A stretch of DNA of 64,000 nt from Patiria miniata (lineage: Eukaryota > Echinodermata > Asteroidea > Valvatida > Asterinidae). Location: the NCBI RefSeq assembly GCF_015706575.1, contig NW_024037053.1, forward strand, positions 2,666,001 to 2,730,000, read 5' to 3'. A program made the position numbers and the translations under genes. The notes beneath the pieces are model-generated. The model was not told where the DNA came from. It made no database searches and saw only the letters and a list, made by a program, of their open reading frames with translations. Below, one piece after another: positions 23,816 through 34,310 of the stretch. The first letter of the stretch is position 1. Every line of letters begins with the position of its first letter.

Positions 23816-24590
23816 GAACCTGCAATCATTTGCAACTAAAGTTCCTTGTTTTTAGAGTTTGGTCTTTAAGACATCAGAACACATATAGTGCAAATTATTA
23901 GGATGAAATTTCTGTTTACGGTAGATACACACCTTCTCTTTTATAATAATAGCCTTTTGCTTTAAAAACGAGATTGCAGGAAATAAATTGGATTGCATTT
24001 TTAAAAATTGTATTCATGCTGTTTTAAAACTTTGGTATGAAAGATGTCTACGCACAAATAACTCCAACATGCAAGTTATAATATAAGAGCTGTGAAAAAT
24101 TTCTTTTATACATGAACAAATTATTCCAAAATGAGCCATTCAGTTTTAACACCAAAATTGAAGGAAAATTTGATGGTATGTAAATTTTAGATGGAGCATT
24201 GAAAAAGACTGTTAAATGGAGAAATGCAGAAAGTCTTTTTTTCATCCACACAGTTAAGTATTAAAGCTAAAATACAAGCTGTGATTTAAAAAAAAAAATC
24301 TTTACATCAGGATATGCTTCATGAAAAATTCCACCTACGCAGACTTTAATGCATTTGGATTTACATTAGGCGGATAGGTACATGTATACGGTACGTGATT
24401 TTTTTCCCATTTCATGGAATGATGTAAATTATACTTTGTATGAATCTTTGATGCACACAAGGTTGCACCAAAGTGGTTTTGATTTCCTCATTTCCGGTGC
24501 AATATTTGATTCTTACAATGAAAGTACACACTGATCGTGAGCTCAATTGTGACAGCGTGCTGTACGTGTACGGTTGACATAATCACTGTT
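23816..24590. other. No gene seen
   Basis: AT-rich DNA without recognisable signal. Confidence 0.45.
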
Positions 24591-24915
24591 TTAAAGTAGA
24601 GTAGGTAATTTGCAGCTGTCCAGCAAGTAACTGGCAAAAAATTATAACTTTGTTTAAACATCGTAATGGCACTAAACTCCCTGTGAAATTATTCTTTCTG
24701 GCATGCTGTCATTTTGAAGAAAACAATAAATAAAGGTCGTTTCCAAAGATGCGTCAAGTGACGCAGAAATCTCAATGTTACAACTATTTCAGCATCAAAA
24801 GTTGCCAGAAATGTTTTGCTGTTGTTAATTTGATTTTCGTTGGCGATTCGTTGTTGTGTCAGTGCATTTTGCACCACAATTGCAGATCTGATGAACCATT
24901 GCAAACAGCATACGG
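24591..24915 (+). mobile_element. Chimeric TTAA element: family B left, family C right
   Basis: It opens TTAAAGTAGAGTAGGTAATT and carries the B module (CACTAAACTCCCTGTGAAAT, GGCATGCTGTCATTTTGAAG) and the left palindrome arm TTTCCAAAGATGCGTC. After about 24770 it matches family C instead: CAACTATTTCAGC, AAAGTTGCCAGAA, TTTTGCTG and GTGTCAGTGCA align with 53350-53460. The right terminus is not clear. It is a recombinant of two families. Confidence 0.75.
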
Positions 24916-25036
24916 TTTACATAATAACTTCAGTCCTTCCATCTGTCTGAATTTAAACCGTAAAGATGGTTTTCTTTTGTTCATGCCTGCGTTCGTTAGA
25001 TGAATTCTTGTCTTGAATGGATGGGGCCAAGTTGTA

Positions 25037-26960
25037 AGGAGATCGTCCTTTGAAAAGGACGAGGAATTGATTGAATGTGATCCTTGAAGTGATAATAAGG
25101 AGACAAAGGCTAATATTCTTGCTCGGAGTAAATTGATGCTTTTTTTTCCCCAAGAGATCGTACCTTGAAGAGAAAAATTTTGAGGCGTTCTGTCAAAATG
25201 AGAGGAAACTGGGCACAGGCCTTAGTGGAGAAAATTGCCAAAATCCATATGGGGTCATTTTTTTTCTTCAGATTTATTAATATTGGGAATACATGTATTT
25301 GATACCGGTATGTCACATTTCAATTTCATTCTCTAAAATTTTTTTCAATTTGTTTGGTTTAATTTTTATTGTGAACAAATACCCTTTATAAAAATCATGG
25401 AATAAAAGTGTATTTAAGGGGAAAACAATTGGCATTTTTCATTTTATACAAAACTCAAAATTTTAAAAGCCTTTTTCTAAGTGTGTTACTTTTTTGACAT
25501 GTCGATAAATGCGAGCTTGAAACAGCCATAACTTGTCAACAGAATGTCCGATTGAAGTGCAATAAACAGTATTGTAGGGAGAATTTGATTCTCTTTCCTA
25601 ATACCTGCAAACCCTCGTTTCCACCTCTGCCCAGTTCTGTCTCATTGTGCCAGAACACCTCACAAATGAAGTGATAAAATATGATTTTTGATGTGATAAG
25701 CCGATAGAGGCTTACGTTTATTCATGAAATCTTGCCTTGACCAAATGATGTAATTTTGTTTTCAAAAGATATCCCCTTGGAAAAATTGATTGATTGCGAT
25801 TTTGTGAAATGATAAGTTGATGAAGGTTTATGTTCAGTATTTAATGATTTTTTTCGCTGGGACTAAATGATTCCATTTATTTTTAAAGAGATCTTCCGTT
25901 GGAAAGTAAAAATGAATCGCTTGAATGTGATTATAGATGTGATAATGGTAGATAGAGACTTTACACTCCCCAGCATGATTTACTAGGAACCATACCCATC
26001 CTGGCAAATTCCAACACCATATGGGAAACTGCACACACATATTTCTAACTTTGATTCTGGAGGTGTGCCAACCCAATGTACAAGACTGTCAGTTTAGGGG
26101 TACTGTACCCATCCCGACAGATTCCAACAAAACATGCTGTTGGGGTTTGATGGGTTGAGTTCTGTTAGGGTTAATGATTTCTTATCCTCCTCTACCCTTA
26201 TTCTTTACTGCTCTACTTTGTTCCAACCCTCCTTCCCCATCATCCCTTCCTTCTACCCCTCTTGATCCTTTCCCACCACACTCCTTTGTTCCCTTATCCC
26301 CTTAGATCTTCACCTACACTGGTCTCCCCCCCCCATCCCTCTTTTGTGTTTCTCCTTTCAACCCTGCATGCCTGTGTGCCCCCTAGATGTTTGTTTCTTG
26401 TTCCGCTGTCATTTGCCTCTGAAGAAAGCCTTGCTGCGGCTGAAAGATCAGACCACTTTGATCTTTTTGATTTGTACTGGGTACATTTCAGGTCAGTGAG
26501 CAGTTTGCAGCAGTTTGATTCATTTTCAAGTTCTTATCCTGACTTTTTTTCATTGATTTTTTTCTTCAAGAAATCCTCCCTTGAAAAGGAAAAGAAATTG
26601 ATCAAATGTGATCCTTTTGGTGATGAGCAGGTAGAGGTGTATGTTTATTTAATGAATGTTTACCTTTAGAAACTCAAATGATGCAATTTTTTTCAAGAGA
26701 CTTTCCTTTGAAAAGGAAAAAACAATTGATTGCATCTTGAAATGATAAACGGAAAGATTATCAGATAATTAATTCTTGCCCTAGGGACACTTTTGTGATG
26801 ACACATCTTTTTAAGAAATCTTCCCACGATCAGAAAACTCACACGATTCTCTGTTTAAACATGCGGAGGCCTGAATCTTTGCCTCGATTACTACAGATGC
26901 ATTTTTTGTGTGTATCTTGCCTTGAAAAGGACCAGGTTTTGATTGGATGCCATTGAGCAG
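25037..26960. repeat. Degenerate tandem array, unit about 120-130 bp, interrupted
   Basis: Units containing 'AGAGATCTTCC.TTGAAAAGGA', 'AATTGATTGAATGTGATCCT' and 'GTGATAA...GTAGAGG.TTATGTTTATT' begin near 25037, 25153, 25770, 25885, 26570, 26690 and 26910. The array is split by a family D MITE (25183-25660). A non-matching stretch at about 25975-26560 contains a 26-bp-scale duplicate (ACCCATCC.G.CA.ATTCCAACA at 25992 and 26106) and a pyrimidine-rich tract. The 26262-26669 frame is read through these repeats and is not accepted as a gene. Confidence 0.65.
25183..25660 (-). mobile_element. MITE family D, copy 1, inside the tandem array
   Basis: GGCGTTCTGTCAAAATGAGA at the left pairs with TCTCATTGTGCCAGAACACC at the right. 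The interior matches the other two copies, including TAACTTGTCAACAGAATGTC and AGAATTTGATTCTCTTTCCT on this strand. It interrupts a repeat unit, so it is younger than the array. Confidence 0.85.
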
Positions 26961-27291
26961 AGATTGCAGAGAAAACCAAACCAATGGACAATCTCTCAAA
27001 GGCCATATGGTTATTATTTCCTGTCCCATTAGTCTTGCCTCAAAAGTCGCCAAGGATCTAGGAATGAATGTTATTGTCATTAGCAACTGGCAGGATTTAA
27101 CTGTCACTTGCTGACTTGGTCCACGGTTCTGATTATTCGTAAGAACGGTAGACACAATTCCGAAATTGAATGGAGCTAGGCAAATTCATTTGAAGAAACT
27201 GTTTTGGTTCATTGCTTTCCAGTTCATTTTGATTTTGGATGTAATTGAGATATCAGGGTTATAAAATGTGGGAAATGGTAAGAAATCTGTA

Positions 27292-27727
27292 AGGCGTTCG
27301 GGCAAAATGAGACAGAACTGGGCCAAGGTCGAAATGAGGATTTGAAGGTGTTAGGAAAGAGAGTAACATTCTCCTTACAATACTGTTTGTTGCACTTGAG
27401 TCGGATATTCCGTTGACTGGTTATGGCTGTTTAAAGTTGGTATTTATCAACTTGTCAAAAAAGTAAAATACTGAGAAAAAGCCTTAAAATTTTGAGATTT
27501 GTATTTGTGAAAATGAAAGATGCCAATTGTTTTCCCTTCAAAAATGCTATTATTCTGCACTGTTTATACTAATTACAATGTATGTGTGTGGTACAAATAG
27601 ATTATCAAAGGTTACAAATATCAATGAATGTGAAAATAAAAAAAAACCAATTCACCCCATTCGTTTTTCCTTCATTTTTCTCCACTATGGCGTGTTCCAA
27701 GTTACGTCTCATTTTGCCAGAACGCCT
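27292..27727 (+). mobile_element. MITE family D, copy 2
   Basis: AGGCGTTCGGGCAAAATGAG plus ACAGAACTGGG at the left is complementary to CCAAGTTACGTCTCATTTTG plus CCAGAACGCCT at the right, with few mismatches over about 32 bp. Inside are GAAAGAGAGTAACATTCTCC and GTTGCACTTGAGTCGGATAT. No transposase. Target duplication is not clear, so the superfamily is open. Confidence 0.85.
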
Positions 27728-28099
27728 CGCATCTTAAATATGAAAATATTCAAAAAGTTTTTTTAATTTTTTTTTATTTTGCCCGAACTGTATTTCAATT
27801 TGGGAGTTTACACACGTAAAATTTGAAGAAATTCTCTTCAATATTTATAATATTGCAGACAAAATTGCCCAATCTGATTGAATATGTACATATTATATGT
27901 TATATTTTCCTTTTTTTTGTGGTTTAAAGTGACATGAAAATTCTCTTCTCTTGTTATAACGCAGACAGCTTTGCATGCACGCTATATGCTAATTGATCAC
28001 ATGCCTCGATTATTTCAAATCTGTTAAACCAAGAATTTATTCATCGATTATTCATGCCCGTGTATGCAAGTATCAAACTTTTTTTTGGTTTCATTTTGC
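27728..28099. other. No gene seen upstream of the candidate exon
   Basis: AT-rich with no clear repeat. It lies between a family D MITE and the GC-richer region before the exon. Confidence 0.4.
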
Positions 28100-28611
28100 A
28101 ACACCCAAGTAATTAGGCTCGGATATTTGAGCCCCGAGACTTGCGACATCGAGCGAGGTTACGTGTATGCCATAGACCGGCCTGCCGAGGGCTATCAAGA
28201 GCCACTCCGTTGAGGTCCCCGCTAGAATTCACGTCATGTCCAACAAACATCGATCTCTCCTCTCTCTCTCTCCGTCTCCCCCCCCCCCCTCCCTCGAACA
28301 CTCCAACCCGGCACCCCTACTCAAGGAGTGGTACAGTCCTCATCTCTATGGCTCAGGGATGAGGCGAAATGCATTCAGCTGGACGACTATTTTTTTCTTC
28401 TGCCTCTTTTTTGTGTGTGAGTCCAGTGCAGCGGTTTGGAGATTACAGCTCAATTGGAACGATGTCGTGGCTGTAGCCGGGTTCGCTAGCGCACACTCTC
28501 CACACACAAGCACGTGTGTTGATGACACCGCCACAAAAGTACAGCAGTTCCCGCTCGCATCACACACAAAAATAAAAATAAAAAAATAATAAAAACAGCT
28601 GACCATTCCAC
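28100..28611 (+). promoter_or_regulatory. Probable 5' UTR / promoter region of the 28612 exon
   Basis: Composition shifts to markedly higher GC and CpG from about 28120 and stays so until the A-rich stretch 28566-28596. It contains a CT-rich run (about 28253-28292) and several CpGs. No convincing TATA element was found, which fits a CpG-type start. An in-frame TGA at 28600 shows that the coding frame does not extend into this region without splicing. The open frames here, including 28236-28589, look like chance. Confidence 0.45.
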
Positions 28612-28966
28612 ATGCAAACCATCAAAGAAGATGAGCTCCGGAACGGGTCCAGTAACTGCGGCGACGGGGACGGGGACGGGAGCGGGGACGTCGTGGACCC
28701 TAAGGAAATACTGGACGACGGGGACGCCACCGACACGGCCACGGCCGTGGACATCCTGCAGGAGTTTGAACTGACGACGGCCGAGTGCACGTGTAGCTGC
28801 CCGATCTACTGCAATAACAACGATGTGCCTCCCAGCTCGGCCTCCACGCCCATGACGGTCACCATGTCCAATAACGGGGACGTTGTCAAACAGAAGCGCA
28901 AGAGTCTCTGGAGCCGCTCCCAGCATTCCCGGAGACTCAAGATGGTGGTCCCCGGCAAGAACGGAG
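28612..28966 (+). CDS. Candidate first coding exon, unknown protein
   Basis: I do not recognise the protein. The exon encodes 118 residues plus one base. The ATG is the first in frame after TGA at 28600. The donor is CGGAG|GTGGGT, and after it the frame loses its GC-rich coding character and stops at 29004, as expected for intron. Visible parts: an acidic, Gly/Asp-rich start (about residues 16-41, with GGGGAC-type DNA repeats), an amphipathic DILQEFELT near 47-55, a Cys cluster CTCSCPIYC at 59-67, a Ser/Thr/Pro stretch, and a basic segment KQKRKSLWSRSQHSRRLK at 93-110 that could be a nuclear-localisation or phosphorylated region. There is no signal peptide or membrane segment. Codon use is clearly GC-rich against an AT-rich neighbourhood. 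Low-complexity N-termini of this kind are common in regulatory proteins, but no function is claimed. Later exons were not found in the window. Confidence 0.65.
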
Positions 28967-29008
28967 GTGGGTTTTCGCACACATGCTCAGAAGAGGCGGT
29001 CTGAAGTA

Positions 29009-29023
29009 GGGGGGGGGGGGGGG
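29009..29023 (+). repeat. 15-G homopolymer just after the splice donor
   Basis: An uninterrupted G run about 40 bases into the presumed intron, capable of G-quadruplex formation in the transcript. Confidence 0.8.
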
Positions 29024-30580
29024 AGTTATGATCGAGCAACATTCAGCAATTCATTTGTGTCTGTAAATAAAACTATTTGGGTAATTCCAGCGCTATGTAA
29101 TGTCCGTAATAGAGCTTTTAAGAGCTCAGTGAATAAACCTGATAATGTATTTTTCTAATCTTTTTCATCCATTATCTAGTATTGAATGGTCAAGGAGATT
29201 ACACGCTAGGAGTTTAGGATCATTTCTCTGAATCATTAATTAGATATCATGGTTAATTGGCTCTGTTACGGACATTCCACTTCCTTTCATAATGTTGAAA
29301 TTGCCCATTCACGCTTTCATCTACCGTACTCCTGTTAATTATTCAAGATTCCTTCATTTTACCGGTCAGAACAAAATCATTTTCCCACCAAAAATCTATT
29401 TTGGCAAATTATGCACATACAGCCAATTACAGTGTTTCTGTTCCAATTCCAGAATGAAGTTCAGATAGGGACTACCTCTTGCCGCAATATTATGTTAATC
29501 AATATGAAAAGTTAATTCCATGTTCACAATTTTGTTTTGATTGTTGTGGATTGTGCCGCGTGCTCATACATGTAACTAAGCTTTCTGCATACTGCAAGAC
29601 TATGTGTAAATATTTCGGCCCCAAATTGTGCCTGCAGGACAGGACGATCTCATGTTTTGGCAAGACATCAATTTACATATTGTTTTAATTCCATGAATTA
29701 AGCCTATTACATGTGTAATTTAGGAGCGTATATAGAGCTGACATTGTACTTGTACAATGTACAATGTAGCCTACATACAATGTATTTTTCATTTTTTATA
29801 CATGTACATTAAACATCATAAAATAGTCACTCATCCTGATGGAACCCTGAACATGCTTATGAAATATTCACAGGAACCAAAGTACCGGTACACAATGCTG
29901 TGCAAGATTAATAGATGTTTGTTAAAACATACAGTAAATCGTGTGCGGCATTTCTAATGGGAGATTTTTGTAAGTTACTTGAACAATATTCCTTTTGGCG
30001 TGAAAATCCAATGACCAATGCTACTTCAGAAAAAAAGAGAGTACAAATTAGTGAGTCCATCATTACAGAAATGAAGGGACTTAAAAGGCCTACATAATGT
30101 ACTAACTTAGCGGCCGTTAAAAAAAATCTTGTCAAATGGAAAACAGTGCAGAAATACAAGCGCTAAAACTATTAATAACCCACATGTAGATTCACCTGTC
30201 ACAGTCCAACTAATAACGTTGTCTCTGTTAATCGCTGGCGCCACCTGCTCAACTGGTTAATTGATTGATCGGTCTCTGATTGATTCCCCCTCCACCAATG
30301 CCACCAAGCTGCTTAGATGTAGCTCAAGTCAGTGGCAGTTGTTCGGAGTAGGAGAATGTGCTTAATTGGGTTAACCACACTTGTTCATCATTCCCCATAC
30401 GGCCGTTTGCATCATTTCCCCATTCTGCCGTTTGATGGATCTTCAATGAAATGTTCGTTTGATGGATAAGTGCACATGTGCAGTGTAGACTTTTACAAGA
30501 ACATATCAGTTGCTTCTTCTTTGACAAGTTGTTGAACAGCGTCATGCGCTAATGGTCGTGTCAAATTTTTCCTTGAAGAC
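29024..30580. other. No gene seen; presumed intron
   Basis: AT-rich with TACATG-rich stretches near 29745-29815. Short frames (60-83 aa) show no domains. Confidence 0.45.
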
Positions 30581-30826
30581 CAGGGCCCAATTTCACGGCG
30601 TTGCTAAGCACAAAAACCTGCTTAGCACAAAAAAACACTGGCTTATAAAAGCAGGTTACCAGCCAAAACTCCATGTGATTTTCATGCTAAGCAAACAACA
30701 GCTGAATACTAATCACGAGCAATATACATCAGGTGGAGTTTCGACTGGTAACCTGCTTTTATAAGCCAGACTATTTTTGTGCTAAGCAAATTTTTGTGCT
30801 TAGCAGCGCCGTGAAATTGGGCCCAG
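30581..30826. mobile_element. Harbinger-like fold-back MITE with CAG duplication
   Basis: A 240-bp element (30584-30823) whose arms of about 80 bp are mutually complementary. GGCCCAATTTCACGGCG, TGCTAAGCACAAAAA and CTGGCTTATAAAAGCAGGTT are found inverted at the other end. CAG stands directly on each side. A 3-bp duplication of type CWG and GGGCC ends fit PIF/Harbinger elements. A diverged relative is at 40196-40345. Its transcript would form a long hairpin. Confidence 0.85.
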
Positions 30827-31299
30827 GACTGCAGGATTTGTAAATGAAATAATAAGATCAATGCTTTATTTTTTATCAGTGTCAGTTGCATAGTTGATTT
30901 ACCATCACAACAAAAATACAATGTCAGAATCTGAGGCATAGGACATGTATAAAACAGTAGAAGTTTCCTGTTACATGTACATGTACAGTATGTGTGTCAC
31001 ACTCCAAGAAAAAAGTCTCAGACCCGCACTCCCAAGTTAATTCTCACTATGTGTGTGTATTTCTTTCCATTTTCATATTGACAAAATGTAGCGCTGTTTC
31101 ACTACTGTGATAAAGAAAGCTGTGATTTCTCCACTTGCGTTATCCATGGCATAATCCCTCATAGTAAAGAGGAGCTGCACTTTCAATGGATCCAAGCTAA
31201 AATTGTATCTTTTATAACTGAAAAAGCTTACAATAATGTGAATGGTTAACTAATGTCCCTGTTCGAACATGAAAGTTTGTTTCCTGTCCCATTATTATA
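30827..31299. other. No gene seen
   Basis: AT-rich DNA, with a TACATGTACATGTAC run near 30973. Confidence 0.45.
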
Positions 31300-31500
31300 T
31301 CAATTAAATAAAAGATACCTTTTTGAGACTTTGGTTACAGAGTTCGTATCAGGAGCTTGCGACACCATCACGGTGTCTTTATCAACTGGTGTTGTTGAGG
31401 CCCTCACGTGACCCGTCACATGACCAGGCTTGGTCACACGACAGGAGACGGTCGTACACGTGGGCCAGCTCGTACCCTCCATCTCATCAGATTTTTAATG
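31300..31500 (-). other. GC-rich segment: possible exon or E-box cluster
   Basis: On the minus strand an open frame (31300-31482) of 60 codons in GC-rich sequence reads MEGTSWPTCTTVSCRVTKPG and onward. It reaches a plausible donor (AAAAAG|GTATCT) near its end. No acceptor with a pyrimidine tract precedes it and no domain is recognised. The same stretch holds two CACGTG E-boxes and a TCACATGACC, so it could instead be a regulatory element. Confidence 0.25.
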
Positions 31501-31919
31501 TCCCTGTTATTTGCCCAAACCAGACCCAACTTTTCTGAGGACTGATTCCACATTGCAACAAATCCCGGATTTTAGGCATCACACTGAGAAAGTTCACCTG
31601 TTATGATCCTCATCAGATTCCTTCCCAAACTGCTGCGAATTTCTGGTGCCTATCCCCACACAGCTCACAGCCAGGAATAATCTTCAATTGGCCATTAATC
31701 ATCAAGCTCAGCAGATTCGGCAGTCATCCGCGGTGGTTTTTATCTAACTACCTGTATACTCCTGCGTACACACATTCCTAAATATCCAGCCAACTTGAAT
31801 GTCGCTGACTGAGGTTTTGCGAGGGAGGGAATTAAGCCGTGACAAATGTTCTCTCTGCATGTTGAGATCCATCATTTGTCTTCCACTCTCTCTCTGTTAT
31901 GATCCTCCTTCAACGAGCA
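31501..31919. other. No gene seen
   Basis: Mixed composition. The phrase CTGTTATGATCCTC occurs at about 31598 and 31893. Confidence 0.4.
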
Positions 31920-32569
31920 TATCGTCAGCAACACCACGAAGTAACACCCATGTACATACCAGTAACAACTAGCAATCGGATAAAACGGCGTCTAAAGTTG
32001 AATGCCTTCTAAAACAACACTTTGCGTCAAAACGGCAGAGTATTTTCAGTTGGGTTTCTCGTTGTGGACACTTGATGAATTGAATTGATTAAATCTGCTG
32101 TTTTTCACCCGTTTGTGTATTAAATCAACAAGAAATAAGAGGAAAAAGGTGAATGTTAGTTCGTGAAACCGAAAAAGCTGCGAAACTTTATATTTTTGTT
32201 TTCACGAAGTAACACTCTTCAATGTATACAACACGAGGAAAGTGCAACTTCAGGTCAGCGCGCGCGCATTCATACAAGGAGAGTGTTACTTCGTGAAAAT
32301 GTTTTTGCTCACATTTGAGCAGAGTGCGCGCCATGCATTGCAATGGTAAATGGAACTTGAGTGTTACTTCGGGAAAACGAAAATTGTCACTTTTGCACAA
32401 AAGTTGCCATGGATAATTAGCGTAATTATTAAAGTAAAGCTCTTGAAGCTTTGAAACTTCGCGCAATGGTAGGCCTTGATGAATAATGTTTAAAAATGTA
32501 AAAAACTGAAAATCGAAAAAAAAATATGGTTTACATGTGGAGTGTTACTTTGTGGTGTCGGTGATGATA
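31920..32569. mobile_element. DNA element family K with repeated CACGAAGTAACAC
   Basis: The left end TATCGTCAGCAACACCACGA plus AGTAACAC pairs imperfectly with the right end AGTGTTACTTTGTGGTGTCG plus GTGATGATA. The 13-bp word CACGAAGTAACAC or its complement occurs, with at most two changes, at about 31935, 32204, 32281, 32360 and 32540. Repeated subterminal words of this sort are typical transposase-binding sites. The interior is non-coding; superfamily unknown. Confidence 0.65.
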
Positions 32570-32876
32570 CATGTATATCACTGTTTTCGAGCAATATCTT
32601 GCTTTATCTGCTTTTTTTTTTGGCATCAATATCCAAATATTATAGGCGTACTTGTCTATTTTGAAATGGACATATGAAAATGAATAATTTAGTATCTGAT
32701 TATTCTAACCAAATATTTGAATATTCGAATCTAAGTTGTGGATTCCTTACGGATTGTTCTTTGTTATTTTAATGCAAAAAAGGTTTACTGATGCCCATCC
32801 ATGCAATACAAAACCATTGCCATCTAACTCCGCCCTAATGCACAAAGTCTATTGCACTGATCGAGTTTAAAGATAG
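32570..32876. other. Short AT-rich spacer, possible hAT-related fragment
   Basis: Holds ACCAAATATTTGAATATTCGAA, which resembles words in the 15098 and 23365 hAT-like copies. Too short to assign. Confidence 0.3.
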
Positions 32877-33190
32877 AGTATGTAATTTGCAGCTATCCTA
32901 AAAGTAACTGACGAAATTGTTGTTGAAAAGCATACTTGGTTTAAAGATAATTTTTAAATTAAGGCACTAAACTCCCTGTGAAATTAGTCTTTCTGGCGTG
33001 CTGTCATTTTGAAGAGAACAATAAAAGAAGGCAATTTCCAAAGATGCGTTTAAAGACGCATTTTGGGAAATTTCCGTTAGAAGTTCGTTTTTAATTCGGC
33101 AAAGCTGTGAATGGGTTTGTGCAAGCGTTGACACGACGCACACTGGATAATTGCTAGTAGGTTCAGGGCAGTTGCTATAATTAGTTGGTT
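32877..33190 (+). mobile_element. TTAA-flanked MITE, family B, 3'-truncated
   Basis: Opens TTAAAGATAGAGTATGTAATT and carries the B module (CACTAAACTCCCTGTGAAAT, GGCGTGCTGTCATTTTGAAG) and the full central palindrome TTTCCAAAGATGCGTTTAAA with its partner arm. The right third present in the 62201 copy is absent. A different MITE (33215) begins soon after the break. Confidence 0.82.
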
Positions 33191-33214
33191 CAGTAAATAA
33201 AAATAATATTCAGA

Positions 33215-33661
33215 TATGTGATCGACTCCACAAAAAAAGCTATTAAGTCACACTGTCCATTACTGTGTAATTGCCCGCTCAACATTGAGAGGGTGAATCA
33301 AAATGTGATTTTCATTTGTTTTTCGTGAATGACATCTTTAATACCTTCAGTTTCAGGTTTCATTCACAAAATGTTGAGTTTGATGAACAAAGTGGAAAAA
33401 ACCCCAACCATTTTGTGTGCATCGTTCTGTTGTTCTACAACAAAGCCAGCTATTTCAAAGCCTGTTTTCTCAGTTGTGTAATTTGAACTCTAAGGAAGTA
33501 ATTAATATGCAAATACGTCATATCTCCAGAATGGGAGGGGCTATGGAGCTCTATTAAATTATATACCAAATGAAAGCTTACATTGTGGGCTTTCCACCAT
33601 GTATGTAACTCAATTTCACTTGTTTGATGTAATACCCTTTTTTGTGGAGCCGGTCACATAT
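33215..33661. mobile_element. MITE family L, 24-bp inverted ends
   Basis: ATATGTGATCGACTCCACAA plus AAAA at the left matches the complement of the right end with 2 mismatches in 24. The boundaries abut TA-rich sequence, so a TA duplication of Tc1/mariner type is possible but unproven. Interior 400 bp non-coding. Confidence 0.8.
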
Positions 33662-34221
33662 TTGGTTTTTGCCTGTATATTTGGTACAGCCCATTTCTGT
33701 CACTATGTTCTCTACATCTATGCATCAGGCTAGTGCTTCGAAAGAACCCTTGCTCCCTTTACTCCCCCTCCCCCCCCCCCCCCTCCCGGCTCCCATTTTT
33801 TTTTTTATAATAACCATGAATAACTTTTCTATTCTCTATCTTGAATCAGACCTGAATTTTGTCATAAACCATTCTTGTTAAGCAGAATCTCATATTACTT
33901 CATGCGGATGCATTAATGACATGACAGCCTTCCCGCGGGCCCTGGCCCTAGCGAATCGTCCAGGTCACAATGTGGACATTAGAAGACATGGGATATCTCT
34001 GGCAATGAATGTCAGCATCACCGGTGATAAATCGTCTCGGATTTTACGACTGTAGGTATCAAGTTTCATGACAGTTTAGTGGCGACAGGCCGGGAAAAAA
34101 ATTGCCACGTTGTGATTTGTGATTCATCTCAGGGATTTGTGTAAAGGGTTTTGTGCTCTTGAGCAAGATACTTTACCACAATTTGATTTGTTTTCTCCAC
34201 CAGGAGAGAGATGCATTTAAC
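33662..34221. other. Unassigned; compositionally distinct core at 33890-34090
   Basis: The core contains GGATGCATTAATGACATGAC with an adjoining CAGC: a homeodomain/POU-like ATGCATTAAT next to a MEIS-type TGACAG-like site. It then has GC-rich CCCGCGGGCCCTGGCC. No repeat match or coding frame. It may be conserved regulatory DNA; this is inference only. Confidence 0.3.
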
Positions 34222-34310
34222 AGGCATGCAATTTTTCCACTGATCAGCTGAGTTTCTTTTGTTTCACTTCACACTTACAACATTTACACCATTAAAAATG
34301 CAAAACACTG
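34222..34310 (+). mobile_element. Fragment of the CAGGCATGCAACT MITE
   Basis: ACAGGCATGCAATTTTTCCA, CATTAAAAATGCAAAACACTG and intervening words align with the left two thirds of 16983-17125. It stops exactly where the TA-flanked palindromic element begins, so that element probably inserted into it. Confidence 0.65.

Noticed and set aside
26262-26669. 135-residue plus-strand open frame
   Set aside because: It reads through a pyrimidine-rich tract into a degenerate repeat array.
28486-28980. 164-residue minus-strand open frame
   Set aside because: It is the antisense shadow of the GC-rich plus-strand exon, which has a better start, donor and composition change.
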